From Spirodela intermedia (lineage: Eukaryota > Streptophyta > Magnoliopsida > Alismatales > Araceae): 64,000 nt of DNA. This document shows, piece by piece, positions 35,901 through 46,974 of this stretch. Location of the stretch: NCBI GenBank assembly GCA_902729315.2, contig LR746271.1:4911001-4975000 (forward strand), read 5' to 3'. The notes below the pieces were generated by a model, which worked only from the letters and a program-made list of their open reading frames with translations, did not search any database and was not told the origin of the DNA. Numbering within the stretch: the first letter of the stretch is position 1; the number at the start of each line of letters is the position of its first letter. Position numbers and translations under genes: made by a program.

Positions 35901-38900
35901 ATTACCAAACATATAGATGTCAAGTCAACTTTAGACTCAAAATGGCAGTTATCATGATTGCTTAAAGGAGCTTGCTACCAAGCTAAACAAGAGATTAAGG
36001 TAGTTGATAAAAAGAATCCATCATGGAACTATATCAGCCAAATTTACAAATGTGTCATGCATTCTTGAGCACATACGTCTCATCATCTCTTCCTTCTAGT
36101 GAGGGGATGCTGCCCTTTTGCTACTACTGGAATACAGTTTTCAACATGTCAACTTTACTAATCTAAGATGTCCATTGGTTGCTTAGACCAAAGTCTTGAC
36201 TAAGAAACTATGGTTTGCAATCGATATTATTTCATAGCATTTTACATGTCTAAAGCTTATTATATAAATAAGGATATCAATTAAAGGGCTCTTTTAACAA
36301 GGCATCACATTGAAATAGCCAAGGAGTACAAATTGTCCCATTTCATAAAATATTTTCCTAAAATATAATACAGGAACATAAATATATGAATTAGAATAAT
36401 GTGTTCATATAATACTCAAATTCTATATCTATTTTTAATTCACATTAATTTCCACGAGTATTTTTTTCAATTGAGAATGGTCAAGCAACAATGTAGCATG
36501 GGATTTTTTCATAGCATGAATTTATTATTTAGAATTACAAGATGATATGATCAAAATGTTAAGTCATTACCTCGAGAAAATGAACTTGTAATATGTTAAT
36601 AGCTACATGCATGAGGGCTAAATACTGGGGTAAAATAATTGTATGATTTCCAGCATTGTGCATGCTTGGATATCTTATTTTAAAAATTAATTTTTTACTA
36701 TGTAGCTTTTATTGAAGACACTTCACCTTTATCTTCTGAATTTGAAGAGCCTACTTATTACCTTAATGTCTCAGTTTCCATATATATTTAATGAAAAGTT
36801 TCTCCTCAATGTAATTTGACCAATATCTTGGTGAGTCTTAACAACTTGAATTCATAATCATAGTTCCTTTCTTTGAATTTTTCTTCATTTCTTTAATACT
36901 TAAATAATCAAACTTGATCAGTATTCATTGAATTTCTCATGTGGATGCCATAGTAAGTTCTTTAGAGTTCATAGCATGTACTTAGGATCTCATTGACCTC
37001 AGATATAATTTCCTAACACTCTCTATTGTTTACGTGAACTAAATTCCTTTTTTATAAATATCATACATGGACTAAATAAGTTATGGTCTACAGGTTGGTG
37101 AGAACTACTTACCAAGAAAAGTCACAAAAATTAGACATGGAGTAAATTTAAATTATTGGTTCCAAAAATCCAAATATGAACCCAAGAGGAAATGCAATTG
37201 TTCTTTTTGAGCCTATTGGGTTTTTCTCTACAAGTTAAATAATTGTCTCTTAGTGGTTGTATTACAGAATGTTAGTCTCAATATTTATAAAATTAAATTT
37301 GTATCAAATTGAGTCAAGTAAGTATGGTGACTTCAAGTCCATTCACAAGGGAGATGACTAATTTAGTGACAATTTTTGTATTCTCTAAGAAAATTTAAAT
37401 AGAAAAAAAAAAGAAAGAAAACGATGGAGAGAGGGATAGAGGAGATTTTCTGCTGTCCTTGGTACTATTCTGATGCCCAATCTGCTGCAACTCAGCTCAT
37501 GCTCTTTCCTTAGCGGCATCCAGTTCCTAATATGCCTTAATTTTCAGCTTGGACTTACAAGAATTAATTATAGGCAAATAAGAGGCTTATCTACATATCA
37601 AGATTAGGGAAAAAGAGAATGAAGAAATTACGAAGAGAGAAAAATGACTCTGACTGCAATGAAACAAGCTGTGTTCAGAGAAAGTAGATGAAATTAGATG
37701 TGAGGACACAAGGAATCAAAGTCGTGAATGAGTTTAGAGTCATTTCAGCAGTAGAAACTTTAGAAAAGTGAAGCTGAATTAGACTAAGAATTGAAAATTC
37801 CCATCTGTCATTTGGGATGAGGCAGACAAACGAATTCAAGTGAAATTGTGAATCCGACTTTTACAAATCAGTTGCTTCTTTGGTTCATCTACCGATCACC
37901 TAAACAAAATGAAGAAAGGAATCTGAAATAAAGAAACTAGATTTTAATCACGAAAAATAAAACTCAACGTCAAACTTGAAGAACACTACTGGCTGTAACC
38001 TGATGGAAGGAGGAAGAAGGGAGCCCATTTTTCCCTAACACTGAACTTTTTACGCTCCATTTGAATCTAGAACTGATTTTGCATGGCTAGGAATCAAGTT
38101 TTTTAGAAATTGATTGATTATAAGTGAGAATCTGAATTTTGTTTCTCCGCCCATATCTTTGTGAGAATTGTTTTTCTCTCTTCTTCGGTCATTCTAATAT
38201 AATTAATCAATGGACCCACTAGGCCTCTTAATAGGCTTCCTTATTGGGTTGCTAATCAACCCAGGATGCCCCTAGAAATCAACACACATTTAAAAAATAT
38301 TCTAAAATATCAGATACGATCATTGATGTCTAACATAATGAACCTCGACTATTAAGCTTACAGTTTAACCCTAATTAAAGTATATTTAAGGATAAAAATG
38401 TCAAGTAAAACATATTAACATGCGACCAAGTAATATTCGAAGTGTAAATATGCAATGAAAGTATGCAGAAATCATGCATTAACATGTATTTTGCCTAATT
38501 AATCTAAAGCATGCTTTACTTGATTTACCTTAAATCTATGTCATTTAGCATAGATTAATACAAAACTATATGATAATATATGTTACTTATCACATAGAAA
38601 TAATGTGTTATCATTAAATACCTTTAGAAAAATAAATCATAGTAATAAGACAAATTATATTGTACAACTGTGTACCCAGCCTACATCCACCATTTCAATA
38701 GACATCTTTCTTTATAGTACCATTGAGCATTGAGAAATATGCACTATTGATTTTTGTCGCCTCAAACAATGTAGCATTCTCAGAGACACGTATGTTTTCC
38801 ATTTAGACAAGATGATATTGAAGACAAATATGTACACACTAGGAATGACGAATCAAAGAAACTATGCGACTCCAATTTCTAAGGTTTGAAGACAAGCATA

Positions 38901-39800
38901 GAAGATAGGAAATACAGCATAGAAGATTGCAACAAAATGTGTATGAGTTTCAAGAGAAGAAATGAATGTGTTCTTCGAGATGGTTAGGAATGGAGGTGAG
39001 ATTAGCTATTTATGTCAATTCATGGAAACTTCAAGTAGAGATTTGCAAACTCTTATTCAAGTGGGAAAGGGTTAGGAAGTCTGGTTATGAGGAACTTGGA
39101 GAGAGAATTATGCTAGTGGTTCTAAAGATTCTAGGCAGTTTAGAAGGAAAAAATTCTAGGAAGTCGTAGAATCAAGGGAAACGAGGACTTACATAGGCAA
39201 AAACGTCAAATGATTTAAAGTACCCAAAATGGATGCATAAAATCCCCTTCTTCTTTCCTAGATTTGAAAGATACGAAGACTACCAGAAGGAAGCAAGATT
39301 TTCATAAAGTTCAACTCAAATGTTTTCATGCTCTCACGTAGGAACATGGTCCAGTTGGTTTGGGAACCATACCCACCGTAATCACAGTCTAGCATACAAG
39401 ACTCCTCAGGTGAAGGCATTACGATGCATCCTGAAGAAATTGGAGGATTGAACAATTCATTATCAGCAATATGGACGCTGCATTCAGTTTACTTTACTAA
39501 GTAGTAGGCAAAAGTTTTCAGAAACAAGTGCTGAAGGCCAATTACAGCAAGTATGAAACATCCGGATAAACAAAACCTACTTAGTGCGAAAACTAAATGT
39601 ATTCCAATTTCATGTGATGGAATTCGAGCCTTGGAGAGAAAATTATCATCAGTATAGTAAAATACTGATGAAAGAAGGAAAGCATGAAAAATATCAAATT
39701 GTTGCTCACCCTATAGTAGGAGAATATGAGGAATATCTTTAGTGCAAAAGAATGTCGTGAAAACAACGTAGCTGTAAACACGTTGGGCCTGAGGTAATCC
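35901..39800. other. AT-rich intergenic sequence, no gene seen
   Basis: No convincing gene. A possible very degraded copia-like trace near 36150-36330 could not be confirmed. The 60-odd-codon frames at 38966-39169 and 39258-39455 have no recognised domain. There is a purine-rich stretch at 37390-37440. Confidence 0.5.
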
Positions 39801-41130
39801 TATCGACCTAACCCTTCTCTCTGGCCCAGCATCTCCTAAGGGAAGAAGATGGCACGCGGACTCAATGATTGCCCTCTTCACAAAGCAACTTTCTTAGGCA
39901 GGAGGAGCCTTTATGCAAAAGTTGGTGGGCCTGGAAAAACACCCCATGTGAAGACGCATCGGGGCATGCCGCTGCCGGTGACCTCTAAAACTCAACTACA
40001 CATGACCAAGATTTCAATAATCACGAGAATACGAAACCGTAGCTCACCTGTGTGAAGGCATTGGTAAAATTTTGGCTGACTTATTTGAGCACTATTTGAG
40101 AATTATTGAAGCTTCTCGCCTGCTTATCATTCGATGTGACTGTCTTCTCAGATCCATGGTTCCTCCATCAACCTATCTCATCCCTTTTGTATACGATCCA
40201 CGGGGAGCCCAAAGTCCACTTCATGGAGTTCCTGTCCTTCCCAACATTGCACGCCATCAAAAGTTATGTAGAGGAGCGCCAAGTTGGGTTGAAGCTGTTG
40301 TTGTTCAGTATTAACCCCAGAGACGTTTATGTCGGACTTTCAACAGTGAGGAACTAGTGAAGGAGAGAATGGGTGTTGCTGGTGACGACGAAGACAAGAA
40401 TAGTGAGGCACCACTTGTGCAATGTGTCGAAAGTTTTCGATCAGAAGTGGCAAGTCAGGCAGAAGGATCTTCGAAGCATTAGCTATAGACCTCACTTGTT
40501 CTAGGAGATGAGGATTCTCATGCTACGTTTTACTGCAACAAATATACATTATGCTCGGATCAGGGGTTCGATCGATAGCATGGAAGTTGTTTCAGTGAAA
40601 ACATCGTTCACAAGAGGTCCAAATGTTACTTCTCAGAGAGAGAATTTCTACATCAGGTATCTTGGAAGAAATAGCAAGAATTCAAACGATTAACTCTGAT
40701 GTTCACGTCAGTTACAGCTTGAACGTAAGGCTCAAGAGCTGTCTTTTTTCTCTTACTTTGGATAGAAAAACGATTTCATCACATAGCAACTACCCTCTTC
40801 AGGTTAGCAAGAAGACCGAACTAGAGTGGTCCCAGTTAATGCTGAATTTGATTCTCAAGGAATCAAATCCTTGGATATGAAATATGATATAAAAATAGTG
40901 AATGTGCTTGGAATGTCTTCCAATCGGAAGAAAATCACAAAGGACACCATATACACTCTCTGACGAAGTTTGGGTTAGCATCATGTCAAATCCCGACCAT
41001 TTACAAACCAGAAGAATGTCATTGGTTCTTTTCAGCCCTATGATTGTCTTCCTGGCTTTAGTATCATTATACCCATCCGTATTGTTCTACACACTGTACC
41101 TGGCCTGATACATGTTTGACGTGCCTCAAT
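39801..41130 (+). other. Moderate-complexity segment of unknown origin with short ORFs
   Basis: Base composition is more balanced than in the flanks, and overlapping frames of 60-85 codons occur on the plus strand: 39849-40055, 40106-40357, 40508-40693, 40623-40880 and 40902-41108. A further open piece around 40330-40480 reads EELVKERMGVAGDDEDKN and is gene-like in character. Frames change repeatedly, so this could be an eroded gene or transposase, or exons whose joins I could not establish. No family was recognised, and I assign no function. Confidence 0.3.
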
Positions 41131-41533
41131 TTTGTCGGTGGTGCAACGTGAATTGTGAAAGGCCTTTATTACTCAAATATTTGGGCTATTTTATTTAAAT
41201 TTGTTTAATGTATGAAGAATGCAACCCTACTACTAACTAGATATTTAACTTATAATAAAAAAAATTAATATTATTCTAATGGGTGAGTTCGTGTGAATTT
41301 TGATGTCACATGAAGTCTAACATCAAATTAGTCACATATCTAGTTCAAGATTAATTACAGATGAGTTGACTATTCTTGTTTATTATAGCTAAATTCCTAA
41401 TGGCAAGCATAGTTTACTAGTAAAACAGTGTTTAATGGGTTAATTGGACTAATCAACCCATGCAGCTCATCCGGAGATGAATGTGATATTGTAACAGTGA
41501 TCTTCGTTCGCCCACTCTATCTTGTTCTTTCTC

Positions 41534-41818
41534 ACCCAGGTAAATAAGGAACGAGATGAGTACAGAAGTTAAACGAGCATCCCACACCCGAAAGGTACCC
41601 CACATAGGTCTTCCCCCAAACCCCCCAGTAACTAAGGTAAACAACGTAGAAAAAGTGCCAATTTCTGTACCGGTTCCGGAAAAACGAAGATAAAGGGGAT
41701 GTTTTGTTAATGGGAACAAGGAACTGTTTATAGCCGTTGCTATATAAACTACTACACTCATCCGAGCCGCAGGAACATGTACATACGGAATACGAGAATT
41801 TCCACCTTGTTGAAAATC
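41534..41818 (-). pseudogene. ccmC: Nuclear mitochondrial insert (NUMT): internal fragment of ccmC
   Basis: The minus strand encodes about 95 residues matching the mitochondrial cytochrome c maturation protein CcmC, an inner-membrane heme-handling component. Matching blocks include QQGGNSRIPYVHVPAARMS, TLFTLVTGGF and RPMWGTF-R-VWDARLTS. The N-terminal membrane segment and the whole C-terminal half are missing, and unrelated codons extend the frame on both sides (41453-41890). The fragment has no stop. The position in the tryptophan-rich WWD region where the mature plant protein has Trp is still CGG (Arg), the unedited genomic codon, pointing to DNA transfer rather than copying of an edited RNA. 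It lies 180 bp downstream of the DUF617 gene. Confidence 0.87.
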
Positions 41819-41996
41819 AATCTCAATCTCATTTGGATAAACCAAACCACGATAACGACCACAAATTAGCTTACTGCGTGCGATCTTCATTTAGCGCCTG
41901 TGAGATGTATGACAAAGTCTTGCCTTATTTAGAATAGCATTTCATCCCAAAAGCTAGCCAACAACATTTGTAGCCCCCTGAAAACACATTAGATGA

Positions 41997-42665
41997 TCAT
42001 TTCACCCTCACCAGGAAGATGCTAAGCTCGGGACCCCCAGTGCCGTCAGGGTTCACCATGTACAAGGCTTCCGAGTCCTTGGAGCCCACTACCCTTTCAA
42101 ATCTTGCCCGCATGTAGGTCATCTCGCCGTCCGGTGACTCCTCCAACGCCGGCAACACTCCGGCGCCCATTGACACCCCACGTAGCAACTCCATTAGGAG
42201 ATGCCAATCCTCTTCTGAGCTGTGCTTTCTCCTTATGGAATACCCTGACTTTCGCCCATTGCAGTAGACCGCCCAGACATGCTCCTCCAGTAGCTTCCTA
42301 CGTTGACTTCTACTCTCACTTTCCAATGCTATTTTGACCACTCCAGAGTCCATCTCCTTGTGGAAGGCAGTGGTGAGGAGGGGCAGTTCGATGAGGAAGG
42401 AGGGTTGGCACGTGGGCCCTTCCTGGATGGCCAAGCTGAGCTTCCCACGACGGTAGCCAAAGAGGGTCACTGTCGTCGTCGCCCTTGTGCTGGCTCCGAG
42501 CAGCAGCGCCCTGCTTGGCCGGCCCAGCAGGGCTACCATCTTACAGCCGGTTGACAGCATAGGGATTGTCTTCAGCATCTTGAAGATCCCTCCGCCGCTG
42601 CTCCCTTTAGTTTTCCTCTTGTCTCCCGATTGCCGGAGTAACGACATCAGCCCTTTAGTTTCCAT
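41997..42665 (-). CDS. MIZU-KUSSEI1-like (DUF617) protein
   Basis: Single-exon gene for a 222-aa member of the plant DUF617/MIZ1 family. The founding member MIZ1 is needed for root hydrotropism; most relatives are uncharacterised. The variable N-terminus is basic and Gly/Ser-rich (residues 1-30). The conserved domain runs from about 65 to 222: VTLFGYRRGKLSLAIQE, a Leu-rich IELPLLTTAF, VKIALE, VWAVYCNGRKSGYSIRR, MGAGVLP, YMRARFERVVGSKDSEA and the terminal PELSIFLVRVK. Length and motif order are normal. I chose the ATG at 42665. An in-frame ATG at 42737 would add 24 residues translated from the CT/GA-rich leader and looks like 5' UTR. The upstream region has GA repeats, and its distal part was copied to 58404-58730. 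Confidence 0.93.
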   Translation of the reverse strand: METKGLMSLLRQSGDKRKTKGSSGGGIFKMLKTIPMLSTGCKMVALLGRPSRALLLGASTRATTTVTLFGYRRGKLSLAIQEGPTCQPSFLIELPLLTTAFHKEMDSGVVKIALESESRSQRRKLLEEHVWAVYCNGRKSGYSIRRKHSSEEDWHLLMELLRGVSMGAGVLPALEESPDGEMTYMRARFERVVGSKDSEALYMVNPDGTGGPELSIFLVRVK

Positions 42666-43224
42666 CCGCGGAAAAAAAATCTTCGGTTCACTTGAGACAC
42701 AGAGACAGAGAGAGAGACAGAGAGACAGAGGTTTCAAGGTGTTCCAGCCGAATATGAAGTCAAGAGACTAATTACGAAGGAAATTGAGCAAAATAAACAC
42801 ATATGTTATAAATAGAGAGATGAATTTGTAAGTGGTTTGTAAGTGGCTTCAGGCTATTAGAAAATGGAGTAGAGAGAGGAGAAAGAGAAACAAAAGGGAA
42901 AACAAGCTGTTATGGAATGGAGAAATAAGAGACAATGAGTAATAGAGAGAGAGAGAGAGGGAGAGAGAGAGATTGTGTGAGTTGCTTGTGCTAAGGGCCG
43001 TTCAGGGTGCTACAGAGTGGGAGAAGCTGGAGCCCGTGCGCGAAAGAGAGAGAGACAGAGGGAGGGAGGGAGCCGGAGGAGAGAAGCAGATTGCCCAACT
43101 TCTTCGGTTTTAAGTAGGTTTTTGGAGCTAAAATAGAGGCGGACAAGAGCGGGGGAAGGGAGGGAGAGAGAGCGAAGGAGACATTTGTCGAGGGAACGAC
43201 AGGAAGAGAAAATGAAAGAGACAG
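42666..43224 (-). promoter_or_regulatory. GA/CT-rich 5' leader and proximal promoter of the DUF617 gene
   Basis: The sequence is dominated by GA dinucleotides on the plus strand (CT on the gene strand), notably 42697-42730 and 42940-42972. Such tracts are common in plant core promoters and 5' UTRs. No confident TATA box was identified. Long minus-strand frames here (for example 42991-43257) are composition artefacts. Confidence 0.45.
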
Positions 43225-43560
43225 CATGTGCGAGGTATTTCTGTTAGACGAACCCATTTAAACATCACGTAGAGAAAGAGATGCTAAAATAATCAACGGA
43301 TAAAAGCCTGCAGGAAGCGGAACGTCCCCCCTGGAAATCTTGCTATCCTCCTTTTCTACCACCTTGTTCGTCGTTAAATGGCCAAGTAGTTCAAACATGG
43401 GTAGAAAGTAGAGGAGCCAACTTGACCAAGCTCAGGGAGGGATAAGGTACGCGTATCATTCCCACGTGGGGGGAGGAGGGAGAGTTGTGCCAGAAGCCAA
43501 AGAAAGGCGCGGGAAGATGACGTGCTTTCATAGCTACCTCAGCGATTTGCTGCTCCCATC
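43225..43560. repeat. Distal upstream segment of DUF617 gene, duplicated at 58404-58730
   Basis: About 335 bp beginning GCGAGGTATTTCTG and ending near GCTGCTCCCAT. It shares with 58404-58730 long exact runs such as AAGCCTGCAGGAAGCGGAAC and GAAATCTTGCTATCCTCCTT. Identity is high by eye (most bases match; small indels near 43445-43490). It lies 560-900 bp upstream of the DUF617 start and has the same orientation in both places. Confidence 0.88.
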
Positions 43561-45254
43561 CTTACCAAGCTCTTCGTTTCGTTCGTCAGCTTTCTTAGGC
43601 CCTTGTCAGAGACTGGGAAGGCTCTGGGTGGGACAATGACCGGGCTCGTTGGTGCGCATGTCACGCGGGGCTCTTTAGGAGGAGATCATTGCTAACCCAG
43701 ATCCTTCTCTTCTTTCAGCGCGAAGTATGACGAGCATTTGCGCAACTAATGCAACCCGGATCTCACTTTAGTGAGGATTCAACGCCTCCCCCCCCCCCCG
43801 CATTAATCCTTGATCGAGTCATACCCCGAGCATTGATTTTCTTACTTAGTTTAGACAACATCATCCTCAAATCTGATGATATTCTAAGTTCATTCACGTG
43901 TTAGCTGGTGAACACATCCAATCATATGACGGGAGATGCACTGGTCTTGAGGCTAGCTGTCTTTCTGAAGTAGACGTCACTTGCTCTGTCTTTCTAGTTG
44001 ATGCGGTGAGTGGTGGGTTCCTTCGGTTGGTGACAGCCGTGGCATGAGAGAGAGAGAGAGAGAGAGAGGGAGAGAACTAATTCATTCCATCTCATTCCTT
44101 GGCCAGACGCTACATGTGGTCGAGGCCCATCGACCAATCCATGATATTTCGCAACCATGTGAATAATATCTTAACTTTATACGTGTAAGAGTTCGGCACC
44201 CCAGAGAAAGGGCTTCACGTGTCCATTGCCCGTCAAACTGCGTAAAGATGCGTAACTAAACATACCCAAGCTCACAGAAGTCCGCGTAATAGAAAAGGAA
44301 ACCTCACGGTTCAAGACTGAGCAAAAAGAATTACTTTTACTTCGCCTTTTGGAGCATATAATAAAGATATGTCGTTGAAGAGCTGCCATTACGACTTCTT
44401 TTCGTCTTCACAGACACGAACGTGGAAATGGCGAGACTTAGACTTGGTTTATAATCGTTCACTCGACATATATGGTTCTCATTGTTGTTACTACTATATT
44501 ACTGGAGGGCAGAGACAGCGGAAAGAGGGTGTAGAGACTCCAGTGACAATTCCTCTCTTTCCATGTCCGCACCCTCTTTCACCTTCTCTCCCTCTGCCGT
44601 TTCGGGTGTCACTATTATATTGAAGAAATTTCTTTGAAATGGGAAATTTTCACTGAAAAAAACAAACCTGCTAAGGCTAGTACTAAGTGCTTGATTAAAT
44701 GACAAGAATCCATTCCCAGTACTCGAATCTCTACAGTTCCCATTAACCAAGCACCTATCCTTGTCAATCTGGTCTTTACTCCTAGTTTCCTATACCTCAG
44801 AGTTGAAGTGTTCACATGAGATGCCCATGTTTAATGTTGAAAATGGAATTTCGCCTGAAAAGGCTGCAAACAAATCTCTTGTCCAACCCAATGATTCAAT
44901 CATTATGGGGAATTCTCAACTCAATACTAATTTTATTCTTTATATATTTGAAAAGCAGTAAGCACTGAGTTAATGGGCATACGGCTATCTAACATTTTCA
45001 GCCACATGTGTTGAACATTCTTTAGTGATGAACAACTTTCAGAGGAGACAATATTCCGAAAATGAAAGTTTTATCTAGTTGGCTTGGGGACTCTAGCAGG
45101 GAAAGGAAGTGCATGGTGACAGGTAGGAAAGGTGGAGATGCTCAGGAAGGAAGAAGTGATTTTGTCTAGGTATGAACTAGTGAGGTTCTATACAAGGTAA
45201 ATGGATCAGGGTAGAACATAGGATACTTCCAGATAATTGACTGAAAAATTAGAT
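43561..45254. other. Intergenic sequence, no gene recognised
   Basis: Contains a C homopolymer at about 43788-43799 and a GA microsatellite at about 44046-44070. The frames at 44369-44623, 44499-44750 and 44761-44961 have no recognised domain and overlap on opposite strands. Confidence 0.5.
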
Positions 45255-46974
45255 CTTTAAATTTTCTACTTTAAATTAGATCTACTTAAAATTAAACTTT
45301 TTTACAATGAATTATTAGAACAATATAGAAATATGATTGATTCTATATGTGGAGGAACTTTTATGAAGAAAATTCTTGATGAGATTTACAACCTTTATGA
45401 GAATTTAAGTATATGATAGGGATGAAAAAAAATATATAAATTACATCATAAAAATGATTCTAATTTAAAAAATAAGGTTAATCAAATGAATCAAAGATTA
45501 AAAAGATAATTTATTTATTAAAAATATTAGAAAGCCTCCTAACTCTCAATTTAATTCATATAGTATTTGACCTATGTATGATGAAAATGATTATTCTGGA
45601 TTTCAATATTATAATTTAGATCAATCACTTCAACTTAGATAAGAATAAGTGTAAGTACCTCACAATTTTATTAAAAATAAGAAAAAAAAAATTTAATTCT
45701 TATAATCCTAATTAGAGGAATAATTTTTTATAGAGAGGCCCAAATATTATTCAAAATCCAGAAGCACTTAGACCCAATTCAAATTTTGAATTTCATATAA
45801 AATAGGAAAATAAATTTCAAAAAAATCAGTCTTCTCAAACCCAACATTATGCTATAGAAATGATACAACAAATGAGCCAAATCATGTAAAAAACTATGAA
45901 TCAAATGATGTTGCAGTAAAAATAATTTAAAGAGCTCTTAGGAATAAGAGATAAGAGAGACAACAACCTAGTCAACCTATAGAAAATTCAAAAAACTGTC
46001 CAATAGTAGGATTTGAACAAGGAGAATTTAGTTGAACAAATTTAAGAAAAAATTCACCAAATGAATATGTTAGGACAGTGAATACATTAAGTGAGAATGA
46101 TGAATGAATGTAGAATGATGAGGAGAAAGAACCCTTAGATGAAGAAATAACAATTGATCGTAGAAAAATCATCTAAATTTTAGTAGAAAGGTATAAGGAT
46201 AGAAATGAAGAAAAATCAGTTCATCTAAAATATTTAAGAGATCAAATTAATAAATCTAGTTAGTATGTTACAGTATTGGAGGTTAATATTGATGATGATG
46301 ATGCATATCACATATTGAAATTAGAAGATAGCTCTTGAGAAGATGAGGAATTTGATGAGTTGAAAAAAAACTTTGAAAAAGAGTTGATTCAATTAATGGA
46401 GAGAAACGAAAATAATGAATATTTAATAAAGAGAATTTTGGAGAAAAAATTTAAATTTTAATGAATTCATTAGATCTGATATTAAAGTAAATAATTCTTC
46501 CATCCTTCAAAACCCACAACCCATTAGAACTATGTCTAAGCATGAAATATTTCACTCTTTACAACTTAAAAAAATATGTAGATTATGCAGATAAAATAAT
46601 ATATTAAGAAATAGGTGCGTTGAATAATTAGAGATATCAATTTAGATGACAAAAGTTTAGATTGGGTAAGAGTTAGTTTGAAAATTATATTACTTAATCA
46701 CATTTTATGGTCTATTAATAGAAAGTATCTACTAATGAATGAGAGCCTTATAGAATAAGATAAAAATGAGGAAAGATTCTTTTCAAAATAGAAATATTAC
46801 TTTCAAAAAAAATATTAATTTTTATTTTGTTTTAGCTGAAAGTATATCAAGGTATATATATGAAGCACATGAATTTATGCTAAATCTAAATAAGAATACC
46901 ATGAAACTTAACTTGGGATACAAATATATTTTGATGGTCATAATCATCTTATATGATTTAAGAGCTATCTAGCT
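45255..46974 (+). pseudogene. Decayed Athila-type gag/protease region (element 2)
   Basis: A short gag-like block is readable near 45330-45420 (IDSICGGTFMKK then EIYNLYENL), matching in style the Athila gag. After it come Asn/Gln-rich linker sequence and an acidic stretch near 46290. Stops are frequent. The sequence then passes at 46975 directly into the post-integrase region (AGACATTAAATTTAGCACCA), so reverse transcriptase, RNase H and integrase have been deleted. No 5' LTR is visible to the left. Confidence 0.7.

Noticed and set aside
36100-36350. Possible copia RNase H remnant
   Set aside because: Only a loose resemblance over a few residues, with stops. Too weak to support.
41453-41890. 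A 145-codon minus-strand frame that could be called a gene
   Set aside because: Its core is an internal piece of mitochondrial ccmC lacking both ends of the protein, with unrelated codons attached. It is a NUMT and not a nuclear gene.
42666-42737. Upstream in-frame ATG at 42737 for the DUF617 gene
   Set aside because: The extra 24 residues come from a CT-repeat leader and do not resemble the family N-terminus. The ATG at 42665 is preferred.
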